Part shown: piece after piece, positions 27,841 through 36,277 of the stretch
Numbering within the stretch: position 1 is the first letter of the stretch
How the letters are laid out: every line of letters starts with the position of its first letter
Source: Sorangium sp025924095
GTDB taxonomy: Bacteria > Myxococcota_A > Polyangia > Polyangiales > Polyangiaceae
Reading direction: 5' to 3'
Assembly: GCF_051521505.1 (NCBI RefSeq)
Contig: NZ_CP150356.1
Location: 7,750,001 to 7,814,000, forward strand
Length of the DNA stretch: 64,000 nt
Translations under genes and position numbers: made by a program
The notes under the pieces: model-generated
What the model was told of the DNA's origin: nothing
What the model saw: only the letters and a program-made list of their open reading frames with translations
Databases searched by the model: none

Positions 27841-29112
27841 TCAGTACACGCGGAACTGACCGCTCAACGTCAACAGCGAGAGAAGCTGGAGCAGCCCCGA
27901 GTAGTAGCGCGGCTGCCCCGTCGTCAGCTCGGTCGCCCACGCCGCCTCGATGAACTCGGCGCGCTCCTCGGTGGTGGCGACCAGGCCGGTGACGCCGTTC
28001 ATGACGATGAGCGCAGACTCCCGTGCACCGGCCGCCTCGCCTTCGAGCGTGTAGGACCCGACGTAGGAGTCCATGCCCTTGCTCGAGAAGAACGCCAGCA
28101 GCCGGTCGGCCTCCTCCACCTGCCACGGGTCGACCCCGAACCAGACGTGGTCGAGCGCGATGTTCAGCAGCGCCCGGTAGGACTCCGAACCGAACCGCTC
28201 CGAGCCGGTCACCGGCGTGCCATCGAAGCGGACGCGCACCGGGATGAGCCCTGTGCTCGGGTGCGCGACCGCCTTCCAGTGCTCGCGCGCGCGGGCCGCG
28301 GCCTCGGACCAGAACGGGTCGCCCGTCGCCTGCGCCCAGAGCGCGTAGTACGCGGGCATCGCGGCGGACGGGCGGGTGATGTCCGCCGCGTCGACGTGCG
28401 GGACGTCGAAGACGAGCTTCGTCTCCGCGTCGAAGATGTTCGTCACGCCGTCGTCGACGCCGCCGTTCAGCGTCTCCTTGTGGCGCATCACCTCGAGCAG
28501 GGCGATCGCGTCCGCTCCATAGTCGATGGCCCCGGTGTCGCTCCCCCAGCGGCCGTGGGCGAAGAGCAGCGCCATCGCGAGCTGCTGGAGGCCGAACGGA
28601 TCGGTGCACCGCACCGTTTTACCTGCCGAGGTGTCGCACCACGACCTGAAGTAGCCCTCGCTGGGGCCGGACGTGGGCTCTAGCCAGGCCTTGGCGTACC
28701 TCCAGAGCCGATCGAACTCGCTCCGCTTGTCGAGCTCGACCGTGATGATCATCCCGAAGCCGATGCCCTCGGTGCGCACCTGCTCGTGCAGGACATCCCA
28801 GATATAGGCCCGATCGGTGTTGGACAGGTCCGGGTAGAAGATCGCCTCGCTCCATGGATCGCCATAGAAGAGCTGATTGAAGCGATCGTCGATCTTCTCC
28901 GCGATCTCCTCGTCCGTCTTGCCGAGCACGTCGCGGAGCGCGTTGGGGTACTCCGACGGGCCGGTCAGCGGGCGGAGCTCATCGCTGGTCATCCGGTCAT
29001 GGCCGAGCCAATCCACCGTTGTCCCACACGCGGGCAGCGCGCAGAGCGCCAGCGGAGCACACACAATGCCCGACGCTACGCGGAACCAACGGAGGGGGGC
29101 GGGACAGCGCAT
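27841..29112 (-). CDS. Glycoside hydrolase family 8 lipoprotein (oligoxylanase/Rex-like)
   Basis: A 423-residue exported glycosidase. The lipobox is LCALPAC (Cys29). GH8 signatures are RTEGIGFGMIITVELDKRSEFDRLWRYAK, split here as TEGIGFGM (proton-donor Glu) and LDKRSEFDRLW, then DVPHVDAADITRPS and the C-terminal PRYYSGLLQLLSLLTLSGQF. This ending resembles reducing-end xylose-releasing exo-oligoxylanases. The usual PDGEEYF-type catalytic Asp region appears changed: EGYFRSWCDTSAG and then DTGAIDYGADAI, so activity should be checked. It would act on beta-1,4-linked oligosaccharides at the cell surface. The gene ends upstream of the ECF locus on the same strand arrangement but starts 10 bases after the anti-sigma-like gene ends, so cotranscription is likely. 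Confidence 0.85.
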   Translation of the reverse strand: MRCPAPLRWFRVASGIVCAPLALCALPACGTTVDWLGHDRMTSDELRPLTGPSEYPNALRDVLGKTDEEIAEKIDDRFNQLFYGDPWSEAIFYPDLSNTDRAYIWDVLHEQVRTEGIGFGMIITVELDKRSEFDRLWRYAKAWLEPTSGPSEGYFRSWCDTSAGKTVRCTDPFGLQQLAMALLFAHGRWGSDTGAIDYGADAIALLEVMRHKETLNGGVDDGVTNIFDAETKLVFDVPHVDAADITRPSAAMPAYYALWAQATGDPFWSEAAARAREHWKAVAHPSTGLIPVRVRFDGTPVTGSERFGSESYRALLNIALDHVWFGVDPWQVEEADRLLAFFSSKGMDSYVGSYTLEGEAAGARESALIVMNGVTGLVATTEERAEFIEAAWATELTTGQPRYYSGLLQLLSLLTLSGQFRVY

Positions 29113-29122
29113 GACCCGGAGT

Positions 29123-29902
29123 TTAATCAGTTACATAGCGCCGAACCCTGGAGGCAAGCACGCTGTTCGGGTGCCGGCGCAGAAACGTCTCGGCGCGCTG
29201 CGACGCCGCGTCCGGCCGGCCGCTCTTCGCGAGCGCGTCAATCCGCAAGACCTCGGCCTCGAGCCCCATCCGGCCGCGCGGATGCTCCCTGGAGTAGGTG
29301 TCCAGGAGCGCGAGCGCGCCCTGCGCGTTGCCGCTCGCGAGCGTCGTGCGCGCCGCATCCAGCGCGCTGAGCTCCGCCTGGAGCGCCGTGCTCGAGGCGG
29401 ACGGCTTCGGGGCGACCCTGGGAGACGCGCCCCCGCTCTCGCCGGCGCGCGCCGGAGCGGGGAGCTCCTCCGACCGAGCCTCCACGGGCGCCGCCTGGGC
29501 CGCCGGCGCCGCCGGGATCGGGCGCGGCGCGGTCCGGGCGATCGGGTCCGCGAGCGCGCCGCCGAAGCGGTGGACCGCGACGGGCTCCGGCGCCTTTTGC
29601 CCGCGCCAGGCGAGATAGCCGGCCGGGATGCCGGCCAGCACGCCCACCGTCGAGAGCGCGACGAGGATCTTGGTCCAGCCGAGCTTCACGGCGAGCGACG
29701 AGGACCCAACGGCCGTCCCCGCCGCGGAGACCGCAGCAGGCGCGACGACGCTGGCCGACAGCGCGGCGGCGCCGGCGAGGCCCAGCGCGGCCAGCGTCTT
29801 CGCGCGCGTCTCCGGTGAAGTCTGGTACGACGCGCCGGCGCTCAGCAGCGCGCGCTCGAGCGGGCTGTCGCTCTCTTCCAGCATGCGGCGTGGTTCACTC
29901 AT
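29123..29902 (-). CDS. Membrane protein of the ECF sigma locus (putative anti-sigma/TPR-like)
   Basis: A 259-residue protein with a cytoplasmic N-terminus, hydrophobic segments at about 40-65 and 76-98, a Pro/Ala-rich linker and a periplasmic C-terminal helical part (ALDAARTTLASGNAQGALALLDTYSREHPRGRMGLEAEVLRIDAL, in two pieces) that looks like tetratricopeptide repeats. This layout is typical of the gene that follows an ECF sigma factor in Polyangia and is probably its regulator. A ZAS zinc motif is not visible. The ATG overlaps the sigma stop by four bases (ATGA). Role inferred from position. Confidence 0.72.
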   Translation of the reverse strand: MSEPRRMLEESDSPLERALLSAGASYQTSPETRAKTLAALGLAGAAALSASVVAPAAVSAAGTAVGSSSLAVKLGWTKILVALSTVGVLAGIPAGYLAWRGQKAPEPVAVHRFGGALADPIARTAPRPIPAAPAAQAAPVEARSEELPAPARAGESGGASPRVAPKPSASSTALQAELSALDAARTTLASGNAQGALALLDTYSREHPRGRMGLEAEVLRIDALAKSGRPDAASQRAETFLRRHPNSVLASRVRRYVTD

Positions 29903-30528
29903 CGTCTTACCTCGCTCGTCCCAACGAGCTCGAGCGCGCGGACGCGCTCGCGAAAATCGGCCCTGGCCCTTCGTAGCCGAGAGGCCACGGTACCCTGCGG
30001 GATCCCCAGCACGCCGGCGATCTCCACCATGCTCATCTCCTCGAATTCGTACAGCACGAACACGGTCCGCAGGTCCGACTCCATCTGGTCGAGTACCTGG
30101 TCCAGCATCTGCCGCGCGTGTTTCTGGCTGGTAAGCTGCTCCGGTGTCGCGGCGTCCACGACCTCCGGCGGCTCGGCCGCCGGAAACTCCCGCCGGCGCG
30201 CAGCGCTGCGTCGCGCGTGGGCGGCCACGTGAAGCGCTGTCTGGAGAAGAAAACTCTTCTCAGCCCCCGGCCGGACATCGTCCAGCCGCTGGGCGGCGGC
30301 GATGAAGGTGCGCTGCACCGCATCGTCGATCTCGGCGGCGGGGGTCCCCGCGTTGCGGAGCACCCGCCCGATGAAGTCGAGATGCGCGTCCACCATCCGG
30401 CGCAGACGCGCATCCCGTTGTCTCAAGCTCGCTGCCGAAGGTTTCACGTTCGCCGGCTCCATTTCAGGCAAAGCAGGCGATGTCAGGACTTCGGCAACCA
30501 TGGTTCCGCTCACCGCGAGGCGGGACAT
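29899..30528 (-). CDS. ECF RNA polymerase sigma factor
   Basis: A 209-residue extracytoplasmic-function sigma factor. Region 2 is RRMVDAHLDFIGRVLRNAGTPAAEIDDAVQRTFIAAAQRL; region 4 is LDQMESDLRTVFVLYEFEEMSMVEIAGVLGIPQGTVASRLRRARADFRERV (both quoted here only by end points 45-84 and 145-196). The helix-turn-helix EIAGVLGIPQGTVASRLRRA would bind the -35 element. ATG 30528 is used; ATG 30501 and 30462 are possible. The downstream gene overlaps and probably encodes its regulator. Confidence 0.9.
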   Translation of the reverse strand: MSRLAVSGTMVAEVLTSPALPEMEPANVKPSAASLRQRDARLRRMVDAHLDFIGRVLRNAGTPAAEIDDAVQRTFIAAAQRLDDVRPGAEKSFLLQTALHVAAHARRSAARRREFPAAEPPEVVDAATPEQLTSQKHARQMLDQVLDQMESDLRTVFVLYEFEEMSMVEIAGVLGIPQGTVASRLRRARADFRERVRALELVGTSEVRR

Positions 30529-30691
30529 GAGACCAGGGAACAGGCGTTCCGCACAGACGACGACCGGCGGGAGTCAGCGCGGAGCAGGTGCGTCGGGTCG
30601 GGGTGCACACCGTGCCTGCCGCACTGCTTCCTGATGCCGTCCATGTCTCATAATTCCCAGGCTGCATCGAGTTGATCACGGAAGTGCCGGC

Positions 30692-31702
30692 TCAGAAGCT
30701 GTGCACGATCCCGACGGCCGCCAGCGGCGAGATCACAGGCGTTTGGCCGACCGTTTCCGTCGGCAAGAAAATGGTGAAGCGTCGACGAACGAGCGGCACG
30801 CCGAGCCCCGCCTCGATTTCGAAGGCGGTGCCCCCGCCGAGCGACACGGCGGCGCGCGCGAGGGCCCCGGCGCTCCACCATGACCGCACGGCGGACCTCG
30901 GGTTCGACAGGCCCTCCCCCGTCGCCGTGAACCAGCCGCCGGTGGCCACGACACACGGCTCCGCGCTGACGATATCGGCGATCTGCCAGCGCAGCGGGCA
31001 GGCGGTGAGCGCAGCGGCCGTCCAGTGGATCAGGGCGTTGTCGGTGCCCTGCAGGATGTCGTTTCGGGCGTATGTCAGCGAGAGGCCGAGTGAAGGGCTC
31101 AGCACGCTGTCCGTGTGCAAGGTCGCCCGGGCGACGAGCGCGCCGCCCAGGCTCGCGTAGGGCGAGACGACCTGCGTCACAAGGGCCTGCGCTCCGAGCC
31201 CGAACGTGAACGGCAGCCCCTGGCGCGGGGCCTCGGGCGGCGGCGGCGGGGGCGGCGGGGGCGGCGGCGGCGGCGGCGGCGGGGGCGGCGGCAGGGGCGC
31301 GGTCTCCTCGGCCACCTCGTCGAGCGCGAGCGCCGCCGTGAGCGAGAGCGCCTGGACCACGACCTCGCACGACATGGCCTCGACGGTGCGGGTGTCCGTC
31401 GCGCCGCGCTCGTGGATCACGCGCAGCTCGCCGTGGACCCTGGACCCGACGCGCATCAGCCGCACGCGCACTTCCCAGCCGCCCTCTCTGTCCTCCGCCT
31501 GCCGCACGCGATCCGATCGGGCGCGGATGCCGTCGTAGAGATCGTCGACCGTCGCGCAGTCCGCCGGCGCGTCGAAGTCGATGCGAATGGGGATCGGCGT
31601 CGGCGCCGCGGTGGCCGAGGACCAGCCGAGGACGACGAGCTCGATGAACGAGATGCCGTCACCGGAAGCCACGGGCGCGAAGGTGCCACGAACCGCTCGC
31701 AA
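30692..31702 (-). CDS. Exported protein with polyproline tract, outer-membrane-like C-terminus
   Basis: A 336-residue protein starting at TTG 31702; there is no ATG or GTG in frame before the first domain. A hydrophobic stretch with a possible cleavage site (SATA-AP) near residue 32 suggests export. Residues about 35-130 form a small domain, followed by an uninterrupted run of about 20 Pro residues coded by a GGC/GGG-rich tract (31236-31292). The C-terminal 180 residues alternate short strands (FTFGLGAQALV, SLGLSLTYARND, FEIEAGLGVPL) and end in Phe, like an outer-membrane beta-barrel. It lies 163 bases upstream of the sigma gene on the same strand. Function unknown. Confidence 0.68.
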   Translation of the reverse strand: MRAVRGTFAPVASGDGISFIELVVLGWSSATAAPTPIPIRIDFDAPADCATVDDLYDGIRARSDRVRQAEDREGGWEVRVRLMRVGSRVHGELRVIHERGATDTRTVEAMSCEVVVQALSLTAALALDEVAEETAPLPPPPPPPPPPPPPPPPPPPEAPRQGLPFTFGLGAQALVTQVVSPYASLGGALVARATLHTDSVLSPSLGLSLTYARNDILQGTDNALIHWTAAALTACPLRWQIADIVSAEPCVVATGGWFTATGEGLSNPRSAVRSWWSAGALARAAVSLGGGTAFEIEAGLGVPLVRRRFTIFLPTETVGQTPVISPLAAVGIVHSF

Positions 31703-31818
31703 ACCGCCAGACGCTCATGCAGTCCCCGGCTGGGCCGTGCAAAAATCCACGCGGCGACACGTTGCGGTGGGAGTGAGCGGGCAGGCGCTGTGAGCCAGCT
31801 CATCACCCGAGCCTGAGA

Positions 31819-32466
31819 TCACGCTCGATCTCCACCGAGGCGCTCGAGCACCTCGCGCAGCGAGCCGAGCTCCTCGTCCGCGCCGGTGAAGTCCGACAGC
31901 GCGGTGAGCGGCGACGGGACGACCCAGCACGCGAGGCCCGCCGCCTTGGCCGACCGGAGCCCGCGCTCGGAGTCCTCGATGACGAGGACATCCTGCGCGG
32001 CGAGCCCCAGCCGCTCGCAGGCGACCCGGTACGGCTCGGGATCCGGCTTGGCGCGCGCGTACTGATCCCGCGTGAGCGCGAACTCGAACCACGCGAGGAG
32101 GCCCGTCGTCGCGTGCGCGCGGTGGAACGGCTCGGGCTTGCTGCTCGTCACGATGGCCATGCGGAAGCGCGCGGCGAGCGTCGCGACGATCTCACTCACG
32201 CCGGGCAACAGGACGTCTCCGCCCGCGATGAGCTCGAGATACCGGCGGTCCCTCTCGTCGGCCAGCCGCCGCACCGCCGCCTCATCGACCCCGCGCGCGC
32301 TGGCGAGGTGCCAGGCGCCGCGCGCCTCGACGAGGAACAGCTGGCGATAGTCCTCGACGGTGAGCTCGACGCCGACCGACGCGATCGTCTCGCGCGTCGC
32401 CTGGAAGTAGAGCCCTTCCGTGTCGACGAGGACGCCGTCGTTGTCCCAGAGGATGGCCTTGAACAC
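31819..32466 (-). CDS. HAD-superfamily phosphatase (beta-phosphoglucomutase-like)
   Basis: A 215-residue HAD-IA hydrolase. Motif I is LWDNDGVLVDTE (the Asp pair acts as nucleophile and acid/base), motif II is IVTSSK, the Lys of motif III is in RAKPDPEPY, and motif IV is VIEDSERG. The alpha-helical cap lies between motifs I and II. Such enzymes remove phosphate from sugar phosphates or similar small molecules; a mutase activity would need cap residues that cannot be judged. ATG 32466 begins the first strand directly. Confidence 0.88.
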   Translation of the reverse strand: MFKAILWDNDGVLVDTEGLYFQATRETIASVGVELTVEDYRQLFLVEARGAWHLASARGVDEAAVRRLADERDRRYLELIAGGDVLLPGVSEIVATLAARFRMAIVTSSKPEPFHRAHATTGLLAWFEFALTRDQYARAKPDPEPYRVACERLGLAAQDVLVIEDSERGLRSAKAAGLACWVVPSPLTALSDFTGADEELGSLREVLERLGGDRA

Positions 32467-32524
32467 GCGGGGCGTTCCTAGCGCCGCCCCCCCAGGCCGG
32501 CAAGAGAGCGCCGCGGCGCGGGCG

Positions 32525-33361
32525 CTACCCCTCGATGAGCCGCCGTTCGGCGAGGATGCGCCCGCGGGCGAGGGCGAAGACGGGCAGGATCACGGCGCCC
32601 GTGGCGAGGACGAGGAGCGGCGGGAGGACGAGGATCCCGCCCGGCAAGAGGCTCGCGAGCGTCGCGTAGACGAGCGCGCGGCCGGCGCCCTTGGGAGCGC
32701 CGGCGGCGAGATCGCGCGTCGACGCCTCGTGGATCGCTCGCGCGTGGCGGAAGGCGAGGTACGCCGTGAGGACGTGCACGTGGCCCACGAGGACCAGGGA
32801 GGCGCGCACCCAGCTGTCGAAGTCCTCGGTCAGGCCGCTCCACGTGGCGTACCAGCCCCCGAAGCAGCAGTAGATCACGAAGTGCAGCGTGAGCGGCGCG
32901 AGCGCCACGAAGCCGGCGAGCGGGAGCGCGACGCTGCGGCGCTCCTCGGCGTCGATCATGCAGCGCACGCGCGCCTCGGGCGCCGCGGCCTCGATCCGCG
33001 CGCGGTCCGCGTGCACGTCGCCGCTCCGCTGGATCTCGCGGGAGAGCGCGCGCCGGAGCCTCCCGTCGGCGAGCACCCGGCCCGCGACGCCGGCGAGCGC
33101 GGACGTCGCCCACGCGGCGAGGAGCGCGGTCGTGGCGGCGCCGTCGTCGAGGACGCCGAGCAGGGGGGGCGCGGCGGCGGTCAGGATCACGAGGACCGCG
33201 CCGCAGAGGGCGACCTGGCCGGCCAGCGTCCGGGCGACGCGGCGACCGTACAGGCGACGGAGGGACTCCGGGATGGCGTCGACCTGCTCGCGGTGGCGCG
33301 CGAGGAGCGACTCGATATGTAGACGGGCAACGTCCTCATCGTCTCGGTACGTGGCTCTCAT
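32525..33361 (-). CDS. Hypothetical membrane protein
   Basis: A 278-residue protein with no recognised family. The N-terminal 45 residues are soluble and charged. Hydrophobic segments lie at about 48-70, 78-98, 150-175, 190-205 and 235-265, so it probably has four or five membrane spans. A central soluble helix-rich part (about 100-145) carries RLRRALSREIQRSG and a Cys. It stands 58 bases upstream of the HAD gene on the same strand and may be cotranscribed. It could be a sensor or transport accessory; nothing in the sequence decides this. Confidence 0.7.
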   Translation of the reverse strand: MRATYRDDEDVARLHIESLLARHREQVDAIPESLRRLYGRRVARTLAGQVALCGAVLVILTAAAPPLLGVLDDGAATTALLAAWATSALAGVAGRVLADGRLRRALSREIQRSGDVHADRARIEAAAPEARVRCMIDAEERRSVALPLAGFVALAPLTLHFVIYCCFGGWYATWSGLTEDFDSWVRASLVLVGHVHVLTAYLAFRHARAIHEASTRDLAAGAPKGAGRALVYATLASLLPGGILVLPPLLVLATGAVILPVFALARGRILAERRLIEG

Positions 33362-33757
33362 GACAGGTTCCCCTCGGGCCCGGTGAACCCGGTGAACGCC
33401 GCCAGACCACGGCGGTCTCCCGGTGCCCTTCGCTCAGACTGTTCAGCAAGCCCGGTGCCGGGTCAAAGACCCTTGTTTTCAGGCACATTCCGGAGACCGG
33501 CGCCCAGCCGGTGGGCGGCCGGCGTCCACGCCGTGGACACCTCCGCCAGCCGCGCATCGCCCGGAGGAAGCAGGCGACCATGCTGAAGGTCCCACCGTCT
33601 CCTGGCCGTCCTGCTTATCCGTGGGCAAGCGAAGGCAGCGAGACGGCAAGGCGCGCGCGCTCGCGAAGTACAAAGTTCGTGACTACGCCACCGGAGTTGG
33701 TGCTACCCTCGATCGAGGTGGATTTTTTACCAACGCGTCCACCGAGGCGGTGCTCTC
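33362..33757. other. Gene-free stretch with a 12-bp palindrome
   Basis: These 396 bases contain no credible gene. CCTCGATCGAGG (33707-33718) is a perfect palindrome 40 bases before the start of the small basic protein gene and could be an operator; the neighbouring GATTTTTTACC is unusually AT-rich here. The promoters of the membrane protein gene (leftward) and the small gene (rightward) should lie in this stretch. Confidence 0.4.
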
Positions 33758-33889
33758 ATGGGTGACAAATCTCCGAAGGCCAAAGATCGACAGAAGAAGC
33801 AGGACACGGCGGACAAGAACCAGAAGAAAGCAGCCGCGGTAGCCAAGGCGTCGCCGGCTCCGGCCGCGCCCGCCAAGAAGGGCAAGTAG
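33758..33889 (+). CDS. Small basic protein of 43 residues
   Basis: The ATG at 33758 opens a 43-residue frame ending at TAG 33887-33889. The protein starts MGDKSPKAKDRQKKQ and continues with Lys/Gln/Ala-rich sequence (QKKAAAVAKASPAP) to a KKGK end. I recognise the N-terminus as one that recurs in small proteins of myxobacteria and some rhizobia; no function is known to me. It has no Cys and no hydrophobic segment, about one third of residues are charged, and it is probably disordered or nucleic-acid-binding. GAGGCGG lies about 10 bases before the ATG. Codon use includes AAA and AAG alike, unlike the GC-extreme neighbours. Confidence 0.75.
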   Translation: MGDKSPKAKDRQKKQDTADKNQKKAAAVAKASPAPAAPAKKGK

Positions 33890-34279
33890 TCGGGCCGAGA
33901 GGCGCCGCGCTCGGCGCGGTTCACGCCCCGCCTCGACAAGCCCCCCTCTCGCCCAAGCCCACCCTCCGCCCGCCGTCGCGGGTGTTCCGGACGCATAGAG
34001 ATCCACCGCGGTCAGGCACCGGCCGCGCGATGCGTCGCTCTCCACCCCATCTCTCATCGAGCGCGCAGGGCTCTCGACGCGGACCCTCCGTGCTCGCAAC
34101 CCCCTGTGCTCTCGGCCTCTCCGCCTTCTGCGTCGCGATGCGCCGAATCGCTCTGCTCGCGGCGCGCTCGAGCCGCCGTCCTTGCGCATGGCCTCGCGCG
34201 CCGCGCCCGCGCGCCGGCCTGGCTTCTTCCGCCGCGCCCTCTTCCTGGCGCGGCGACGTCGCGCTATGAGGCTCGGTCC
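33890..34279. other. Gene-free stretch, nothing recognised
   Basis: These 390 bases lie between the small basic protein and the ABC permease. The permease frame is open back to 34106, but the translation upstream of 34280 is Arg/Ala/Pro-rich without homology. No hairpin or promoter could be supported. Confidence 0.4.
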
Positions 34280-35062
34280 GTGCGACCGACTCTGCTCCAG
34301 GCCGTGGCGCCGCCGCTCGTCGCGCTCGTGCTCTTGCTCGCGCTCTGGGAGGTGCTCGCCCGCGCGCTCGACATCCCCGCCTATCTCCTGCCGCCCCCCT
34401 CGGACGTGGCGCGGGCGGGCGCGAAGGACGCCGCCACCCTGCTCGCCGGCGCCCTCACCACCGCGAAGGCGGCGCTCGCCGGCTTCTGCCTCAGCGCCGC
34501 GGTCGGCGTGCTCGCCGCCATCGCGCTCGCCTCGTCGCGTCCGCTCGAGAGGGCGCTCTATCCCTATACCGTCTTCCTGCAGACCGTCCCGATCGTCGCC
34601 ATTGCCCCGCTGCTCGTGCTCTGGTGCGGCCCCGGCCTGCGCGCGGTCACGGTCTCGGCGTTCATCGTCTCCGTGTTCCCGGTCATCGCGAACACGCTCA
34701 CCGGCCTGCGCTCCGTCGAGCCCGCGCTGCGCGATCTCTTCCGGCTCTACGGTGCCCGCCGCTTCGCCACGCTCCGCAAGCTCGAGCTGCCCTCGGCGCT
34801 CCCCCACATCGTGACCGGGCTCCGGATCGCGGCGGGCCTCGCCGTCATCGGCGCCATCGTCGGGGAGTTCGTCGCCGGCTTCTCGGAGGACGCCGCCGGC
34901 CTCGGCATCCTGGTCCTGTCCGCCTACCGCCAGCTGCGCACGGATCTGCTCTTCGCCGCCGTGCTGCTCGCCTCCGCGCTCGGCCTCGCCCTGTTCGGCG
35001 CCGTCGACCTCGCCGGCAAGCGGCTCTTGCGGCGCTGGCATCCTTCGGAGATCAATCGCTGA
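34280..35062 (+). CDS. ABC transporter permease (NitT/TauT family)
   Basis: A 260-residue permease with about six membrane segments. The family EAA loop reads LRDLFRLYGARRFATLRKLELPSALPHIVTGLRIA (two pieces, about residues 152-186), and the N-terminus has the usual ALWEVLARALDIPAYLLPPPSDV. This is the SsuC/TauC/ThiX-like group. GTG 34280 is chosen: GAGG lies eight bases upstream and the first helix begins at once, whereas an ATG at 34106 adds 58 unrelated residues. The stop overlaps the start of the binding protein gene (TGATG), so the two are coupled. No ATPase gene is nearby; it must be supplied from elsewhere. Confidence 0.87.
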   Translation: MRPTLLQAVAPPLVALVLLLALWEVLARALDIPAYLLPPPSDVARAGAKDAATLLAGALTTAKAALAGFCLSAAVGVLAAIALASSRPLERALYPYTVFLQTVPIVAIAPLLVLWCGPGLRAVTVSAFIVSVFPVIANTLTGLRSVEPALRDLFRLYGARRFATLRKLELPSALPHIVTGLRIAAGLAVIGAIVGEFVAGFSEDAAGLGILVLSAYRQLRTDLLFAAVLLASALGLALFGAVDLAGKRLLRRWHPSEINR

Positions 35063-36147
35063 TGCACTCCCGTGACAGTCGCCGGCTGGTCCTCCAGCGC
35101 CTCGCCTCCCTCATCGCCGTCCCCCTCTTCGCCCCCGCGTGCTCGCGGTCGCCGGAAGGCGATGGGCGCTCATCGGCCCCCTCCTCTCAGGGAAGCGCGC
35201 CGGCCGCGGCCCAGGGCGCGCCGGCCGCGGCCCAGGGCGCGCCGGCCGCGGCCCAGGGCGCGCCGGCCGCGAAGGTGAAGCTCGCGCTCAACTGGGTCCC
35301 GGAGCCCGAGTTCGGCGGGTTCTACGCGGCGCGCGAGGCCGGCGCGTTCGCGAAGGAGGGGCTCGAGGTCGAGATCCTCGGCGGCGGCGCCGGCGTGCCG
35401 GTCGTCCAGATGGTGGCCGGCGGGCAGGTCGATTTCGGCCTCTCCGGCGCCGACGAGGTGCTCACCGCCCGCGCCCGCGGGGCGGACGTGCTCCCCCTCT
35501 TCGCCGTGTTCCAGACCTCGCCGCAGGCCATCATGACCCACGAGAGCCGCGGCGCGAAGGGCATCGCCGACATCCTCGCGTCGGGCGGCACGCTCGCGAT
35601 CGAGCCGGGGCTGCCTTACGCGGCGTACCTCAAGAAGAAGTACGGGTTCAGCAAGGTGAAGGTCGTCCCGTACGACGGCGGCGTCGCCCGCTTCGTCGCC
35701 GACAAGAACTTCTCGCAGCAGTGCTTCATCACCGCCGAGCCGATCGCGGCCAAGCGCAAGGGGAGCGATCCCGCCGCGTTCCTCGTGGCCAGCGAGGGGT
35801 TCAACCCGTACGTGGTGGTCGTGATCACGCGCGCGGCGCTCTGGAAGGAGAACCCGGAGCGCGTCCGCGCGTTCATCCGCGCCACGCGGGAGGGCTGGCG
35901 CACCTACCTGCACGATCCGAAGCGCGCCAACGAGGTCATGGCCCCGCTCAACACCGCGATGGACGCGGAGACCTTCGTCGCCGCGGCGGAGGCGCAGCGG
36001 CCGCTCATCGAGACCCCCGAGACCCAGGAGAAGGGCCTCGGCGTGATGACCCGCGAACGCTGGGAGACGCTCGCGAAGCAGCTCGTCGACCTCGGCGTGC
36101 TCGAGAAGGTGCCGCCGATCGACGATCTGCTCGTCGCCGCGCGCTGA
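35062..36147 (+). CDS. ABC transporter substrate-binding lipoprotein (NMT1/THI5-like)
   Basis: A 361-residue periplasmic binding protein. The lipobox is PLFAPAC; then comes a Ser/Pro/Ala linker with three and a half exact 21-bp repeats. The binding domain opens VKLALNWVPEPEFGGFYAAREAGAFAKEGLEVEI (first 35 residues after the linker), the pattern of THI5/NMT1-like proteins that bind thiamin-pyrimidine precursors, riboflavin, or related compounds. GGGAGVPVVQMVAGGQVDFGLSGADE matches the second ligand-facing region; the residue set for a specific ligand cannot be called. The ATG 35062 overlaps the permease stop. Confidence 0.87.
   Translation: MHSRDSRRLVLQRLASLIAVPLFAPACSRSPEGDGRSSAPSSQGSAPAAAQGAPAAAQGAPAAAQGAPAAKVKLALNWVPEPEFGGFYAAREAGAFAKEGLEVEILGGGAGVPVVQMVAGGQVDFGLSGADEVLTARARGADVLPLFAVFQTSPQAIMTHESRGAKGIADILASGGTLAIEPGLPYAAYLKKKYGFSKVKVVPYDGGVARFVADKNFSQQCFITAEPIAAKRKGSDPAAFLVASEGFNPYVVVVITRAALWKENPERVRAFIRATREGWRTYLHDPKRANEVMAPLNTAMDAETFVAAAEAQRPLIETPETQEKGLGVMTRERWETLAKQLVDLGVLEKVPPIDDLLVAAR
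35195..35271 (+). repeat. In-frame 21-bp tandem repeat in the binding-protein linker
   Basis: Units at 35195-35215, 35216-35236 and 35237-35257 are identical; a fourth is partial to 35271. They code for APAAAQG-type heptads between the lipobox and the binding domain. Exact identity points to recent copy-number change that only alters tether length. Confidence 0.9.
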
Positions 36148-36277
36148 TCGGAGCGGCAGGCCAGCCGGCGCGCAGCGCGAGGCGAGATCTCGGCCCTCGA
36201 CTTCGTCTAGAATGCTGCAAGCGCGCGTCGCGCCCCCACGGCGCTGCCGCGCCACAACGCAAGGGAAAGCGCCCTCC

